Of a DNA stretch of 64,000 nt, positions 11,912 to 23,300 are shown in pieces. Below the pieces are notes generated by a model, which had not been told where the DNA came from, searched no databases, and was given only the letters and a program-made list of their open reading frames with translations. The first letter of the stretch is position 1, and every line of letters begins with the position of its first letter. The stretch lies in the NCBI GenBank assembly GCA_963210315.1, contig OY723297.1, forward strand, positions 1,178,001 to 1,242,000, written 5' to 3'. The stretch is from Rhynchopus euleeides. Lineage: Eukaryota > Euglenozoa > Diplonemea > Diplonemida > Diplonemidae. The position numbers were made by a program, and so were the translations under genes.

Positions 11912-14396
11912 ATGGAGGACTACGAGAAGCTGTGGCAGATTGGCGCCGGTGGGCAGGGTCGCGTGCACAAGGTGCGCCACAAGAAGAACGGGAAGAACTA
12001 CGCACTGAAGCAGATCGTGTGCCGCGACAGCCATGAGATGAACTTCGCACTCCACGAGATCAAGGTGCTGACGAATGTGAAGCACGAGAACATCATCGGG
12101 TTCCACGATTTCTTCGTGCACAAGGACCGGCACCAGCAGTACAGCATATGCCTGTCGATGGAGCTCTGTGAATGCGGCGACTTCTCTGACCGCATCAAGG
12201 ATGCTCGCCGCAAGAAGCAGTGCTTCGAAGAAAGCCGCATTCGGAAGTGGATTGTGCAGATGTGCGCTGCGATGCACTACCTGCACGAGCAGGACTACAT
12301 CCACAGAGACATCAAGCCCACGAACATCTTCTTCACAGCCGATGACAACGTGCGTCTCGGTGACTTCGGCCTGTCGCGGCGTTGCGAGGAGGCAGGGCGC
12401 AAGACCATTGTTGGCACGCCTTACTACTTCGCCCCAGAGCTGCTGCTGCGGCAGCGCTACACCAACAAGGTCGACCTGTGGGGGTTGGGCGTGGTGGTGC
12501 TGGAGCTGTGCACCCTGCGCGAGCGCCCGATCAACTCGCAGCTGCTGCAGGGGGACCGCTGCCTGCGCGACATTGACAACGAGTTCACGAAGAACGGGTA
12601 TTCGCAGAAAATCTCGCAGCTGGTGCTCTCGCTGCTGGCAAAGGACCCTCGCAACCGCCCCTCCGCACGCGACGTGCTCCTGAAGTTCGCCAACGATGCC
12701 GAGAAGGAGTACTACGGCATCACGGGCAACCGCGTCCGCTCCAAGTCAGGCGGGTCCAACCTGCTGCAGGCTGCACGCATCCACGAGCAGCAGGAGAAGG
12801 AGAACGAGATGCTGATGAAGAAGCTGCAGGACCGCGACAACGAGGTGAAGCGCCTCCGCCACGAGCTGGAGCGCATGAAGGAGGAGAAGGACAAGCCAGA
12901 GCGTGCGCCTCTCCAGCAGGTGCGGGGCAAGAACAATGCACCCGCAACCCGCGCCGCGCCCACCGGGGGGGCAAACCTGCAGCAGAAGGCACGCGGGTTC
13001 GTCCCCATCAACGATGACAACACCAACGCCACCACACGCCGTGTGTCTGCTGGCAGCAGCATTCAGTCTGCCATCGATGCCTCCTCCAACGGGGACATCG
13101 TTCTCATCGAGCCAGGCACCTACCGCAAGCCGCTGAACATCAACAAGGAGATCAAGGTGTCGGCAGCAGACCCTGACAAGCGCCCTGTGATCGAGGTGGA
13201 GGACCGCACGGCAGTGACCATCCTGGCCTCTGCTGAGCTGGAGCACCTTGTGATCAAGCAGAAGAAGAGCTCCGACGGGGAGGGCAAGTGGGTGGCGGCT
13301 GACTTCCGTTCAGGGACCCCCAAGATGCACCACTGCGACCTGTCGTCGCACGGCGGTGCGTGTGCGACGGTTCACCGTGCCGTGGACCCGCACATCCACC
13401 ACTGCACCATCCACGACGGGGCGCAGGCGGGTGTGTACCTCTTTGATGGGGCGAAGGGGCTGCTGGAGCACAACGACATCTACAACAACACCTACGCTGC
13501 GGTGCTGCTCAAGCGCGGTGCACAGCCCGTGGTGCGCAACAACAAGATCCACAATGGGCGCGACACAGGGGTGTTCATCTGCCACGACAGCAAGGGCACC
13601 ATCCAGAAGAACGAGATCTACGACAACGGCGGCAGCGGTGTGGTGGTGAAGGCGGGCGGCTCCCCCCTGATCGCCGAGAACCACATTCACTCCAACAAGC
13701 AGGCAGGGGTGTTCCTGTGTGACCGCGGTGCCGGTGTGGTGAGGGACAACGACATCATCGGAAACTGCAAGGCGGGTGTGCTGATCAAGACGCACGCCAA
13801 CCCCATCATCCAGGGCAACACCATCCGCTCGGGCAAGGAGACAGGCGTGTACTGCTTCGAGCTCGGGAAGGGCGTGGTGCGTGACAACAAGATCCTGAAC
13901 AACCAGAACGCCGGTGTGCTTGTGACATCTGGCGGGCATCTGACCATCGAAAAGAACACCATCCAGGGCAACAAGTACGAGGGCGTGTGGATCTGCAACA
14001 AGGGTGAAGCCGCAATCTCCGACAACGACCTTTCGGGCAACATGAAGGTATGGCGACAGCAGACCGTGTTGTGGCACAATGCATGAACACACAACATGCC
14101 TGCTCTTTTGTTTTTTGTAGTATTTGTTTTTGCAAACCATGCAGCGAAGTTAAGCCTCCCCCCGGCTCATTTGCCATTCCTCCCTTCCTTGCGCTAAGGG
14201 CTTCCACTCCGAAGCGCAGAAAATCAAACACCCTACCGAAAGAGCTGACAACACTCTATTCATCGTTCTCAGCGATGATGTGTTCATCAACATGATGCCA
14301 CGTTCCCTCAACACCACCCCCATTTATCCACAGGGTGCACTCGACATCGATGACGCGTGCAAAGCACTTGTGACCCTCCGTGACAACACTGTCTAA
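11912..14396 (+). CDS. NEK-family Ser/Thr kinase fused to a right-handed parallel beta-helix
   Basis: Exons 11912-14047 and 14334-14396 join in phase 0 (GTATG donor, 286-base intron) for 732 residues. Residues 1-275 are an intact NEK-like kinase: Gly loop IGAGGQGRVHKV, YALKQI lysine, HRDIKPTN catalytic loop, GDFGLSRR, and a TIVGTPYYFAPE activation segment. Residues about 285-335 are a coiled coil (HEQQEKENEMLMKKLQDRD). From about 373 to the end there are repeated 23-residue rungs of the form GVxxxxGAxxxxxxNxIxxN, typical of NosD/CASH right-handed beta-helices as found in FBXO11 and SHCBP1. The kinase should be active. The helix probably binds a sugar or a protein partner, but its ligand is unknown. 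The short last exon gives an ALDIDDACKALVTLRD helix that could cap the solenoid. Confidence 0.92.
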
Positions 14397-17300
14397 GACC
14401 GGCTGTTTTTGAAAATAGCCCTGTTATTTTCGTGAGTTCTTCTCTGCGGCAGTTATGTACAGACTTCTGTGGTGGCACAAACGCCAGCAAAGGCCACTGC
14501 TCGGAGAAGAAGAGCCGAAAAACACAGAACAGTCACTGTTGTCATCGATACGATATCGCGTTGTACCTCTCCCGAACCGGGCCCAGTGGCCCCCGTTCCG
14601 AACTCTGTAACACAAGATGGTCCTCTTCATCCGCTTGGCTGCAGGAAAAGATGGGGTGTTGTGATAGAGCACCAGCACCAACACCAGAATCCCCCCCCCC
14701 TCTCCCCGACACTCCCTTCACCATCTCGCTATATCCCCCCCCCTCCCTGTCTTGACCCCTTTGCCTCCTGCCCAATTCGCTTTCCCCCTTCCCCACCCCC
14801 CCCCCCTTCACACGAGCTCCCTCATATGGCTTGGTGACAACCCCAAGATCCCCCCACCTCCCCATCCCCACCCCAGTGTGATAGATCTTTGACTTAGTTA
14901 GGCACATTTTACCCCTTTTTTTAGGTGATGCATCAAGAAAAATACCCCCCCCCCTCCCTTCCCCGAGCAAAATATAGGCAAGGCTGTAATGGCATTTGCC
15001 TTCCCGTTGCCGTTGTTGCCATCTTGAGAACATTATTTCTATTCTGAGATGGCAAAGTATATCCCGGATTCAAAAAGTCTAAAAAGGCAATCGCAGGTTT
15101 ATTGCGATCCGGTGAGGAATCTCTTCGCGACGGTGCCGGAAACGATGTATTGTGGGCTGTTTGGTTCTCTCGTTGTGTACTCCAGGGGACACGACGCGAT
15201 GCCAGCACGCTGCCCCAAAATCCAAACTGCAATTCGAAAAACGGTGTGCATTTCTGGTGATTCTCCTCCGATGATTCCATGAGAAGAATCCCCGATTTGC
15301 CGAAAATTTGCCGATCGCGAAGCCCCCCCCACGGCTGTCAACGAAAAGAAATCCTACCTGGCGTCTTGCGCAATGAAGGATCTTGGGTCAAACAAAACAC
15401 ACAGCCCGGATCCATAATTGTACCACCCCATCATTGCACGTTGGCCGTCTGCTCCTGAAAACCAACATTTTTTTTGGCTGCCGGATGACAAAACACACAG
15501 GCAACGTATTTTAAAAATATGCCACCTCCTCCCCCACCCCCCCCCCCTCCCGACAACATACACCTTTAGATCACGGCGTTGCGAAGGGGTGGTGGGACAC
15601 CACCCCACCCACTCTGCCTCAGCATCCCCTCGTCGTCGCACTTCATGAAAAAAATCTAAAAAAAACACACCCCCTCCTTTGCACGCTGCGAGCCTCCTTT
15701 TTCCCCCACCCCGCGATCTCCTAGGGATGTCCCGTGATAAAGCCTTCTGCTTCCAGGTGGCTTTGCTCCAGGGCTGCGTCCCCTTGAGGTTTAGAAAAAA
15801 AAACGGAGGTGTCGCGCTGTCACCAGGCAGAAGAAGGCGTTCATGCACGCACACACGCCCCGCCTCAAGCCCCACACACTCCCCGCCCCTACCCTGCACC
15901 CACTGTTTTATAGGTTCTTCGCTCGCCTCTCAGCTGAACCGTCGCAAGAAGAGATCGCCTTCTCTGCATCCCTGCACCTTTTGAGAGCACAGGCCTTCAT
16001 AGGCCCTGTTTGTTGCAAGGGGGGAGCGGAGGGAGAGGGAGGGGGTAGCAAGACGGGTGATGGTGAGGATCCGTCAGGTCCGCGGAGTACCACCGGTGAG
16101 GGGAACGGGGTGGGAAGTGGTGGTGGTGGAGGGGGAGAACGCTTCTGCCGTCGGGGTGTTGGGGGTGGGTTGGGGGAGGGGGGGGGGGAGGGGCTAAATA
16201 AAACGGGGTCAAAAGCGGGTGGTGGTGTTGGTGGGAGGGGGGGGGGTGAAAATAGTCGGGGTTGTGGTTGCTGTTCCCTAAACAGAGAAGGGTGGTGGGA
16301 GGGGGTGGATGGTTGTGACACAGCCTTTTCCTTTTGCCGTCTTGGCACACTCGGGGGCCGCATGGATCCATCAGGTCCGGCAAAACCCAAGAAGAAATGG
16401 CTTGTTGTTCTGATCATTCAGGTGCATCGTAATGCATAGGGTGTGCAAAAACAAACCGCCTATACGATTCAACCAGCGGGAGCCTGGGCTGTCGTATGAC
16501 ACAATAAAACCAGAAAAACCTCTTCAGATCAGGCCATAAAAACGAACAACAGAACCCGCAGCAGTTTCCGTGCGATGTATTCCCCGCCGTTGAACTCTCA
16601 CCACATCTCCATTCTCTCTCTCTCTCTCTCTCTCTCTTCCCCACCTAGAATTGTTTTTTGCTTCCCACACCCCCCCCCCCCATACCAATATTCAAAACTG
16701 GTGATCACGAGAAGCAGGTCTACATACACGACTCACCCCTCCTCTCTCGGGCGGGAAGACGGGGGGTGGCGGAGGTGTATATACATCACTGGGTTTTAAA
16801 ACCACAACCGGCAACAACACAGGGTGATCGCCTCCCCTGTGACTTTGATTTGGTGCTGGACGTATGAAGCCAAACTGACCCCCCCCCCCCTATTGTCTTG
16901 GTCCAAATATTCAATTCAGTTTGCTTATTCCCTTCAAGGGAGGGGAGGGAGAAGGTGAGAGCTTACGCTGCTTCCTCTTTCTAAGCTCGCATCACTCAAG
17001 GGAGTTCCAGGCCACCCCCTTCTCCCCCCCCCCCTCCCAGTGGGGGGAGGGAAGGGAGAGAGAGAGAGAGAGAGAGGGGGGGGGGAGGGGTTTCCCTATT
17101 TACAGAAAGCATGCACCCATCCCCCTTCCAACACCCAACACCCATGCCCTAGCCTTGAGATACCGCCCCGTTCCCCCCCCCCCCCACCACTCGCCCCACG
17201 CATATACCCTCCCCCCACTCCCCCATACGCCGTACTAGATAATTTCTCCCCCCCCCTCCCCGTTCTTGGTTTCTTTATCTTTTTTGAAAATTTTCTTCCC

Positions 17301-17886
17301 CCCCCCCCCACACCCACCCCTGCCGCTTGGATTTACTTCTTGCGCTTTCTCTCTCAGCCCCCCCCTCGCCCCCTTCCACTTCACACTCTGTACACTTCTA
17401 CTCTCCCTTGGTCTTCGCTGCAATCTTCTGTGCAACGCATCCATGATGCACGTTTCGGGGGTTGCAAAAATCTCTGCGAAGTGGGACAACAGGCCAACTG
17501 AGGAAGTGGGGAAGCTGGTGGTGGGGGGGGGGGGGTGGGTGGGGGGGTGCAAGGTTGGTCGGTGGAGGGGGGGTATGCAGGCGGGTCGTCTTGTCGACAT
17601 CCCCAGGTCCTCCCCCTGCCTCCCCTGCCTCTCTCAGCCCCCGCCCAATCAGCGGAGGAGAGGAAGAGCAGAATGCAATGCGTTGGGCATTCGCGTGCAC
17701 ACACACGCGTGCACCCCCCCCCCCCCTCCGCGTACCGAACAACAGGGGCGCAAAACGACAAAACAAAGTATCGTTGTTGCGTTGGATGAGGAGCCCCGCC
17801 CCCTCCCACCGTTCTGGCGGTCCTGTATTTGAGGTTGCTGGTGATCCGTTGACTGTGTCGGTCATGTATTGTGGCCCTGCCTTTGG
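14397..17886. other. Long low-complexity spacer
   Basis: About 3.5 kb with no supportable gene. It is dominated by C-runs and pyrimidine tracts (14690-14960, 15525-15555, 17170-17360), a purine-rich G tract (16020-16340), a CT microsatellite (about 16613-16638) and a GA microsatellite (about 17056-17078). Long open frames here are products of the base bias and change frame without homology. Confidence 0.5.
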
Positions 17887-18133
17887 CACACCGAACAAAC
17901 TCCTAGGAAGTGAGCTGTGCCCTCCATGCACTGCTCACGCCGAGTTCCTGTGAGATGCGAGAGAGACGTGCTGCAGGTGCACACACATGATACCACACCA
18001 CACCACACCCCCTCCCACTGTCGAGGGTGTTCCGACACATGATGACATTTCCACACGGAACTTCCATGCATTCTACCCAAAAGGGCTGAATATGAGCATT
18101 CTAAAGAATAGGTCGAGGGCTGACCCGTGTCGT
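17887..18133 (+). repeat. Duplicated snoRNA-bearing unit, copy a
   Basis: A unit of about 245 bp starting CACACCGAACAAACTCCTAGG is nearly identical to 18418-18659. It differs by a few substitutions and a 5-bp length change in an ACCAC repeat. The 5' part (about 17887-17968) can fold: AGGAA pairs with TTCCT and, inside it, GTGAGC with GCTCAC. In the second copy GTGAGT still pairs with GCTCAC through a U-G wobble. The 3' part contains the box C/D RNA at 18033-18132. The first part alone recurs at 20131-20209. Confidence 0.75.
18033..18132 (+). ncRNA. Box C/D snoRNA, copy a
   Basis: Box C ATGATGA is at 18039-18045, box D' CTGA at 18086-18089, a C'-like ATGAGCA follows at once, and box D CTGA is at 18120-18123. 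CGACAC just before box C pairs with GTGTCG at 18127-18132, three bases after box D, giving a 6-bp terminal stem. Total length is about 100 nt, normal for a methylation guide. The bases before box D (AGAATAGGTCGAGGG) are complementary to a CGACCUAUUCU-like stretch; I recall a similar ACCUAUUCU in LSU rRNA just before UCAAACUUUAAAU. The D' guide target was not recognised. A near-identical second gene lies at 18559-18658. Confidence 0.75.
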
Positions 18134-18269
18134 TACTCTTCAATTCCATTCTCACCTCATCTGTCCGTCTTGATGTGCACGCAGACACGCCCGCCCCGAG
18201 TCAATGCGTCGAGAGCCATGTGTTGACTGGCACATGAGACAGCCCAGCAAACCACACCGCGCAATGCAG

Positions 18270-18370
18270 TGCACGAATGATGACACAACACGCAAACCTT
18301 CAACGCCAGTCTTGCTTCTGACCTTCTTGATAGAAAAAGGTTGCCTATTTTCAAATTTTCTGACCTCCCG
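18270..18370 (+). ncRNA. Candidate box C/D snoRNA between the two unit copies
   Basis: Box C ATGATGA is at 18277-18283, D' CTGA at 18318-18321, a C'-like TTGATAGA at about 18327-18334, and D CTGA at 18360-18363. The box spacing (about 35, 6 and 27 bases) matches a double-guide C/D snoRNA. The terminal stem is poor and neither guide matched an rRNA segment I recognise, so this is weaker than its neighbours. Confidence 0.5.
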
Positions 18371-18417
18371 TCTTCTCACCCTGCACATCACACCACACTG
18401 CACCGCACTGCGCAATG

Positions 18418-18659
18418 CACACCGAACAAACTCCTAGGAAGTGAGTTGTGCCCTCCATGCACTGCTCACGCCGAGTTCCTGTGAGATGCGAGAGAGACGG
18501 GCTGCAGGTGGACACACATGATACCACACCACACCCCCTCCCACTGTCGAGGGTGTTCCGACACATGATGACATTTCCACACGGAACTTCCATGCATTCT
18601 ACCCAAAAGGGCTGAATATGAGCATTCTAAAGAATAGGTCGAGGGCTGACCCGTGTCGC
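18418..18659 (+). repeat. Duplicated snoRNA-bearing unit, copy b
   Basis: Second copy of the unit at 17887-18133, containing the same 5' hairpin region and the same box C/D RNA. It ends about 100 bp upstream of the NTF2-like gene. Confidence 0.75.
18559..18658 (+). ncRNA. Box C/D snoRNA, copy b
   Basis: Box C ATGATGA 18565-18571, D' CTGA 18612-18615, D CTGA 18646-18649, terminal stem CGACAC 18559-18564 with GTGTCG 18653-18658. The sequence is the same as copy a across boxes and guides, so both would direct the same modification. Confidence 0.75.
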
Positions 18660-18755
18660 ACACTACACCCCCTCACCCCTGTTGGGTTGTGCACAGCACT
18701 ATCCTTTCAACACCCTCTGTTTGCAGGCCACCCCCCTTCACACCACCCAGCAACG

Positions 18756-19100
18756 ATGTGCGACGCCGTGGCCCTTGCAACGCAGCTGGAGCAGCTGCTG
18801 GACAGCAGGCAGGCGGATGAGGCAGGGCGCCTCTTCCTCACACAGACGTCTGTGCTGAAGGTGCCTGGGCTGATCGGGTCCAACACCTTCGAGGGGCCTG
18901 CGAAGATTGTGGCGAAGTGGAAGAAGGACCAGGAGGACGGGCTGAAGTTCCTGAAGAAGGCTCCGTGGGCGGCGGCGGGGCCTGGGGTGGCAAAGCGCAA
19001 GGCCAGTGTCAGCATCCTGGTCATGACGGCAGAGGTGGAGGAGACGATGACCTTCACCCCGACAGGGAAGCTGGACAAGATGGCGGTGAAGAAGCTGTGA
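18756..19100 (+). CDS. NTF2-like / SnoaL-fold small protein
   Basis: A single exon of 114 residues with a GC-rich coding signature. The order fits the NTF2-like fold: an N-terminal helix (ALATQLEQLLDSRQADEAGRL), a short strand (SVLKVPGL), a helix in an 'FEGPAKIVAKWKK' setting like the 'G.e.i..f' region of the family, then three C-terminal strands (KASVSILVMTAEV, EETMTFTPTGK, LDKMAVKKL). At 114 residues it is a little short but complete. NTF2-like folds serve as transport adaptors, enzymes or binding domains; this sequence has no clear catalytic signature, so the role is open. TTTGCAG at 18720-18726 upstream could close a 5'-UTR intron, linking this gene to the snoRNA units before it. Confidence 0.65.
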   Translation: MCDAVALATQLEQLLDSRQADEAGRLFLTQTSVLKVPGLIGSNTFEGPAKIVAKWKKDQEDGLKFLKKAPWAAAGPGVAKRKASVSILVMTAEVEETMTFTPTGKLDKMAVKKL

Positions 19101-19728
19101 GCCAGAGCACAGTACAACAAGCTGATTCGCTGCTTCCCTTCTCTGTGCCCTTGCCCGTGCACAACTCAAGTCGTGCCACTGTCATTCCTGTTCTGTTTGT
19201 GATTATTCTCTCGTTTGCTGCACAGTATACGAATGCAGTACGAAGGTATCGTACTGTGCGACACCCCTTTTCTGCCGCAACACTGCAGCCTGCTGCGGTG
19301 CTGTCCGGCTCTGTGTGCTTGCTGGGGCGCGGCCTCTCCCGCCCCACCACACGCCACCTGGCACCACGCCCTTGCCTGCCGTGCACACCAGTGCATGTGC
19401 CTCCCTGATCCCTGTAAAGCCGTGCACGGAACCACCACAGACCTTGCCCTTAGCCGTGCTGTCCCGTGCTGTGCTGTTCAGGGATTGCCAACTCTATATT
19501 GATTTCTTTGCCACCTACCAGCGATGAAGTGGAGTGAAGTCGCGTAGGATAACGTACGGCTGCATCTTCAGGAGCTCCCTCCATGCCCCCCCCCCCCAGC
19601 TTGACAACTATCACACGTAGCAGGACAAACAAAGGTTCCCCCCCCCCCCACGTGTAGATTTTGAATACTGTGGAACAATCAATTCTACATCCTACTCTTT
19701 ACCCCCCCCCCCAGCTTGCTTCTGACAG
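19101..19728. other. Spacer with one hairpin
   Basis: No gene is recognised. GCACAGTA at 19220-19227 pairs with TACTGTGC at 19252-19259, forming an 8-bp hairpin about 120 bases after the NTF2-like stop codon, possibly in its 3' UTR. Poly-C runs lie near 19587, 19639 and 19702. Confidence 0.45.
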
Positions 19729-20016
19729 TCACTTGTCGATCACATTCTTTCCTGCTGGCAGATTTACATACATGAGTTCTCCTCCTCGTGACTCGATTGT
19801 GTATCCCTTCACGTACGGCCGGAAGAGCAGCTCTATTTCTTCCTTGTATTCTTCCTCCGGAGGGATACTCCGCATGGTCGCGGAAACGCGGATCTTCGGG
19901 GGGAACAGGGAGGTGTTGCTCTCCACGACACTTTCCGCCATCAGAAGCGTGTCGCGCAGGGTTTCGGGAGCATGAATGACGCCCTTCTCGAAGGGCGTGA
20001 TCTTCGGCGCTGGCAT
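19729..20016 (-). CDS. Small protein of unknown function
   Basis: A 95-residue frame on the minus strand starting MPAPKITPFEKG. The composition is that of a real soluble protein: mixed charge, regular hydrophobic spacing, an amphipathic EEEYKEEIELLF helix and a terminal strand-like GGELMYVNLPAG. There is no signal peptide or membrane segment. No family recognised. It runs convergently to the NTF2-like gene. The AT content is higher than in neighbouring exons. A further intron or exon on either side cannot be excluded. Confidence 0.5.
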   Translation of the reverse strand: MPAPKITPFEKGVIHAPETLRDTLLMAESVVESNTSLFPPKIRVSATMRSIPPEEEYKEEIELLFRPYVKGYTIESRGGELMYVNLPAGKNVIDK

Positions 20017-20130
20017 CTTTGCCTCCGCCTCCGCTTGTCCTCGTTCCGCCGGGTCGGGATTTCTTGTGGTTGGACGAATACATGTGCATACTTGTCAGAC
20101 CTTTTAGTTACTCACAACAACTGCATTTGA

Positions 20131-20209
20131 CACACCGAACAAACTCCTAGGAAGTGAGCTGTGCCCTCCATGCACTGCTCACGCCGAGTTCCTGTGAGAT
20201 GCGAGAGAG
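20131..20209 (+). repeat. Third, partial copy of the snoRNA-unit 5' hairpin segment
   Basis: The first ~79 bases of the 17887/18418 unit are repeated, keeping the AGGAAGTGAGC ... GCTCACGCCGAGTTCCT fold, but the box C/D part is missing. A short duplication of TTCCTGTGAGATGC follows immediately. Preservation of just this segment suggests it is a structured RNA or a mobile fragment in its own right. Confidence 0.6.
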
Positions 20210-20391
20210 CTTCCTGTGAGATGCTGCCAAAAGGGCGTTTACGGTCGCGTGTCTACCGGATATGGCACCCACGCACACCCAAACTCCCAAGATGTGTTTG
20301 CCCTGCACCACTCCACTGCGCACACCCACCCCCACACCCCACAGGCCCTTTGGGAGGGCACCAGGAGGGGAGGTGGGCCTGGGCGCCTTGG

Positions 20392-23300
20392 ATGCTGTCC
20401 ACGCTGCTGCGGGCAGTTCTCTCAACATGCGCTTGCCTCCACTTTGCCTGGAGTGCCCACGGGGACGTCAGGGTGACCGTTGATGACGGGCTGACATTCG
20501 GCGCACGCGATGCGATAACACTCGCGACCTGCGCACAGGACTGTTCAGGGCACGGCACGTGTGGGATGAACGGCTGTATCTGCGCACACAGCACCTCCCT
20601 GGGGCACTGGGAGGAGCGCACCTTCTGCGCCACATGCAAGGAGGGCTATCACGGTACCGACTGCCGGGGTGAGTGCCCTGGAGGTGCATGCTTTCAGTGC
20701 TCCGGGCACGGTGCCTGCAGCGATGGACTGTACGGCAATGGCGCCTGCGCATGCGAGGGGCAATGGGTCGGCACATCCTGCAACACGTGCAGTGCCGCGC
20801 ACTACGGCCCTGACTGTGCCACCACTTGCCCAGGCGGTGCAGCAAACCCCTGCCACGGTCGTGGTGTCTGCAACGAGGGCCCTCTGGGCGATGGGAAGTG
20901 CACCTGCCTGTCCTCAGCCACAGATGGCTTCTGGGGTGCTGACACCGGATGCCTCGACTGTGATGCGCACCACTACGGCCCGAGGTGCACCCTGCAGTGC
21001 CCGGGGAACCCGACGTGCTCCAACCAGGGTGTGTGCCTCAGCGGGACGGCAGGCAGCGGTGCCTGCACCTGCCGCGTGGGGTGGACCTCTGTGGACTGCT
21101 CCGTGCGCTGCCTCGGCAGCACCGACACGCAGGAGTGTGGCGGGGCGGGGGTGTGCCAGCCTGATGGGTCGTGTGTCTGCACCAACCCCAATGTGCTGCT
21201 GCCTGACTGCACCCGCTGTGCCCCTGGGAAAACGGGGCCTGCCTGCGCCGATTCGTGCCCTGTGAACGCCTCCGGCAGCCCATGCAGTGGGCACGGCATC
21301 TGTAACCGTGACACTACGTGCACCTGTAACCCAGGCTTCGCACACGATCAGCTCGTTGCCGAAAAGGCTTGCCAGGTGCTGTGCCCAGGGTCGACTGCGG
21401 AGTCGCAGTGTTCCGGTAGCGGGACGTGCGATCCCCTCACGGCAACCTGCGTGTGCCACGACGACGATGTCAATGGGCACTGGGATGGGCCCAGCTGCAA
21501 CATATGCAAGGTTGGCTGGTCGGGGCGTGTCACCTCGTCCACCAACGGATGCCGGAAGCGCTGCCCCGGCACCACACCCTGTAGCGGCAGGGGGGATTGC
21601 ATTGAGGGCGTGTGCTTCTGCGAGGCGCAATACTGCGGCGATGCCTGTGAAGAACTGGAAGCTTCGCCGGGCGCGTGCCGACGCTGTCCTCCCGGGCAGT
21701 GGTCCACCAAGAGCGATGCTGTTCACTGCGGGCGGCTCTGCCCAGGTGCCCCAGCAGTGTGCTCAGGACATGGCATGTGCTTCAACGGTGCCGACATGAC
21801 GGTCGCAGTGAACGACTGTGTGTGCCAGCCAGGCTACGGGGGTACGTCTTGTTCTGTGCAGTGCCCGGGGGGGGCCACGCCGTGCGGCGGTGCATCGCGG
21901 GGCATCTGCAACCCCGACAACCTGCAGTGCGTCTGCCTCCCGGGGTTCGGCGGTTCCGACTGCGGCATCGCCTGCCCTCGCGATACCTTCGGGCGGCCGT
22001 GCTTTGGCAACCTCTGCTTCGACAATGCATACATCCAGCAGCACGGCGTACTGCCGCAGGGCACACGGCTTGGCGAGTGTGACTGCCGCACCTCGTGCTC
22101 CGTGCCGGGTGTGCCTGATGGCTGTGCCCGTGGCTTCGTCGGGCTGTCCTGCAGCATCGAGTGCGACTGCACAGGGCAGGTGGGGGGCAGCCTCATGTCG
22201 ACGGGCTTCTGCAACAGCGACGGGACCTGCACATGCCTGCAGAGCAGCACTGGTGGCTACTGGGCGGGGGCCAACTGTGCTGAATGCTCTGCAGGTTACT
22301 ACGGCGACACGTGCCTCCTGAAGTGCGGCAAGCAGCTGTCTGGGGGTGGCGTGTCGGGGACCACCTCGAGAAAGTCTTGCAAATGCCTCGACAATTGGTA
22401 CGGTGTGGACTGCACAGAGGCTTGCCCTGGGCTTGACCCTGTGTTTGGCCAGCCCACTGGCAATGGGGTCTGCAGCGGGCATGGTGTGTGCAGCTGGGGC
22501 ACATCGGGCACAGGCAAGTGCTCCTGTGACAAAGACTACTACGGCGAGCAGTGCGCTGCGCTGTGCGACACCGCAAAGTGCGGGCATCTCCTCTACTGGA
22601 AGTGCAGCGAGGCTGGCGAGTGCACATGCCTCGACGATGTCACCCAGCACTGGGGCAACATCACCGGCGGCTGCACACAGTGCGCCGACATGTGGTGGGG
22701 GACGAAGTGCGACAGGCCTTGCGAGTGCTCATTGCATGGAACCTGCGACCGCATCACTGGCACCTCCTGCAAGTGCTTCGCCGACAGCAGGCGCGGCTTC
22801 TGGGCTGGGAAGAACTGCGAGCGGTGTGCCGACGGGAGGGTCGGCATCCAGTGCACGGGCAAAGCCGTGCCCATCAAACGCACGTCCACCCTCGACCCCC
22901 GTGTCTCTGTGGCCTCCCCGAGGGTGCTGTATGCCGACGAGGATGGCTTCATCTATGTGGGCGGCAGCCCCCTGGTGGCGATGTCACTGCGCGTGGCACA
23001 CGGCGCAACCACCTCCTACCCAGAGCTGAGTGGCATCAGCAACACAGCCCTCGGCTGTGCCTACCAGGAGGCGGGCACCGCCTTCTTCGTGACACAGCAT
23101 GCCGGCACCATCTACATCGTGTTGCAGCCGGAGCCGCAGCACGGCTGCAATGACTACCGCGTGATGAGGATGCCAGGCCTCGTCGACCCCCAGCAGAATG
23201 TCGACTTCGGGAAGGCACAGCTGTATGCAACAGGGAGCACAAAGGGGGCGTACAATGTGACGGCAGCCACCACTGCGGAGGAAGGTGGGCACCTGCACCT

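Noticed and set aside
15843..16439. 198-codon Gly-rich frame
   Set aside because: It is a purine-rich G tract; the opposite strand is equally open with a Pro-rich frame.
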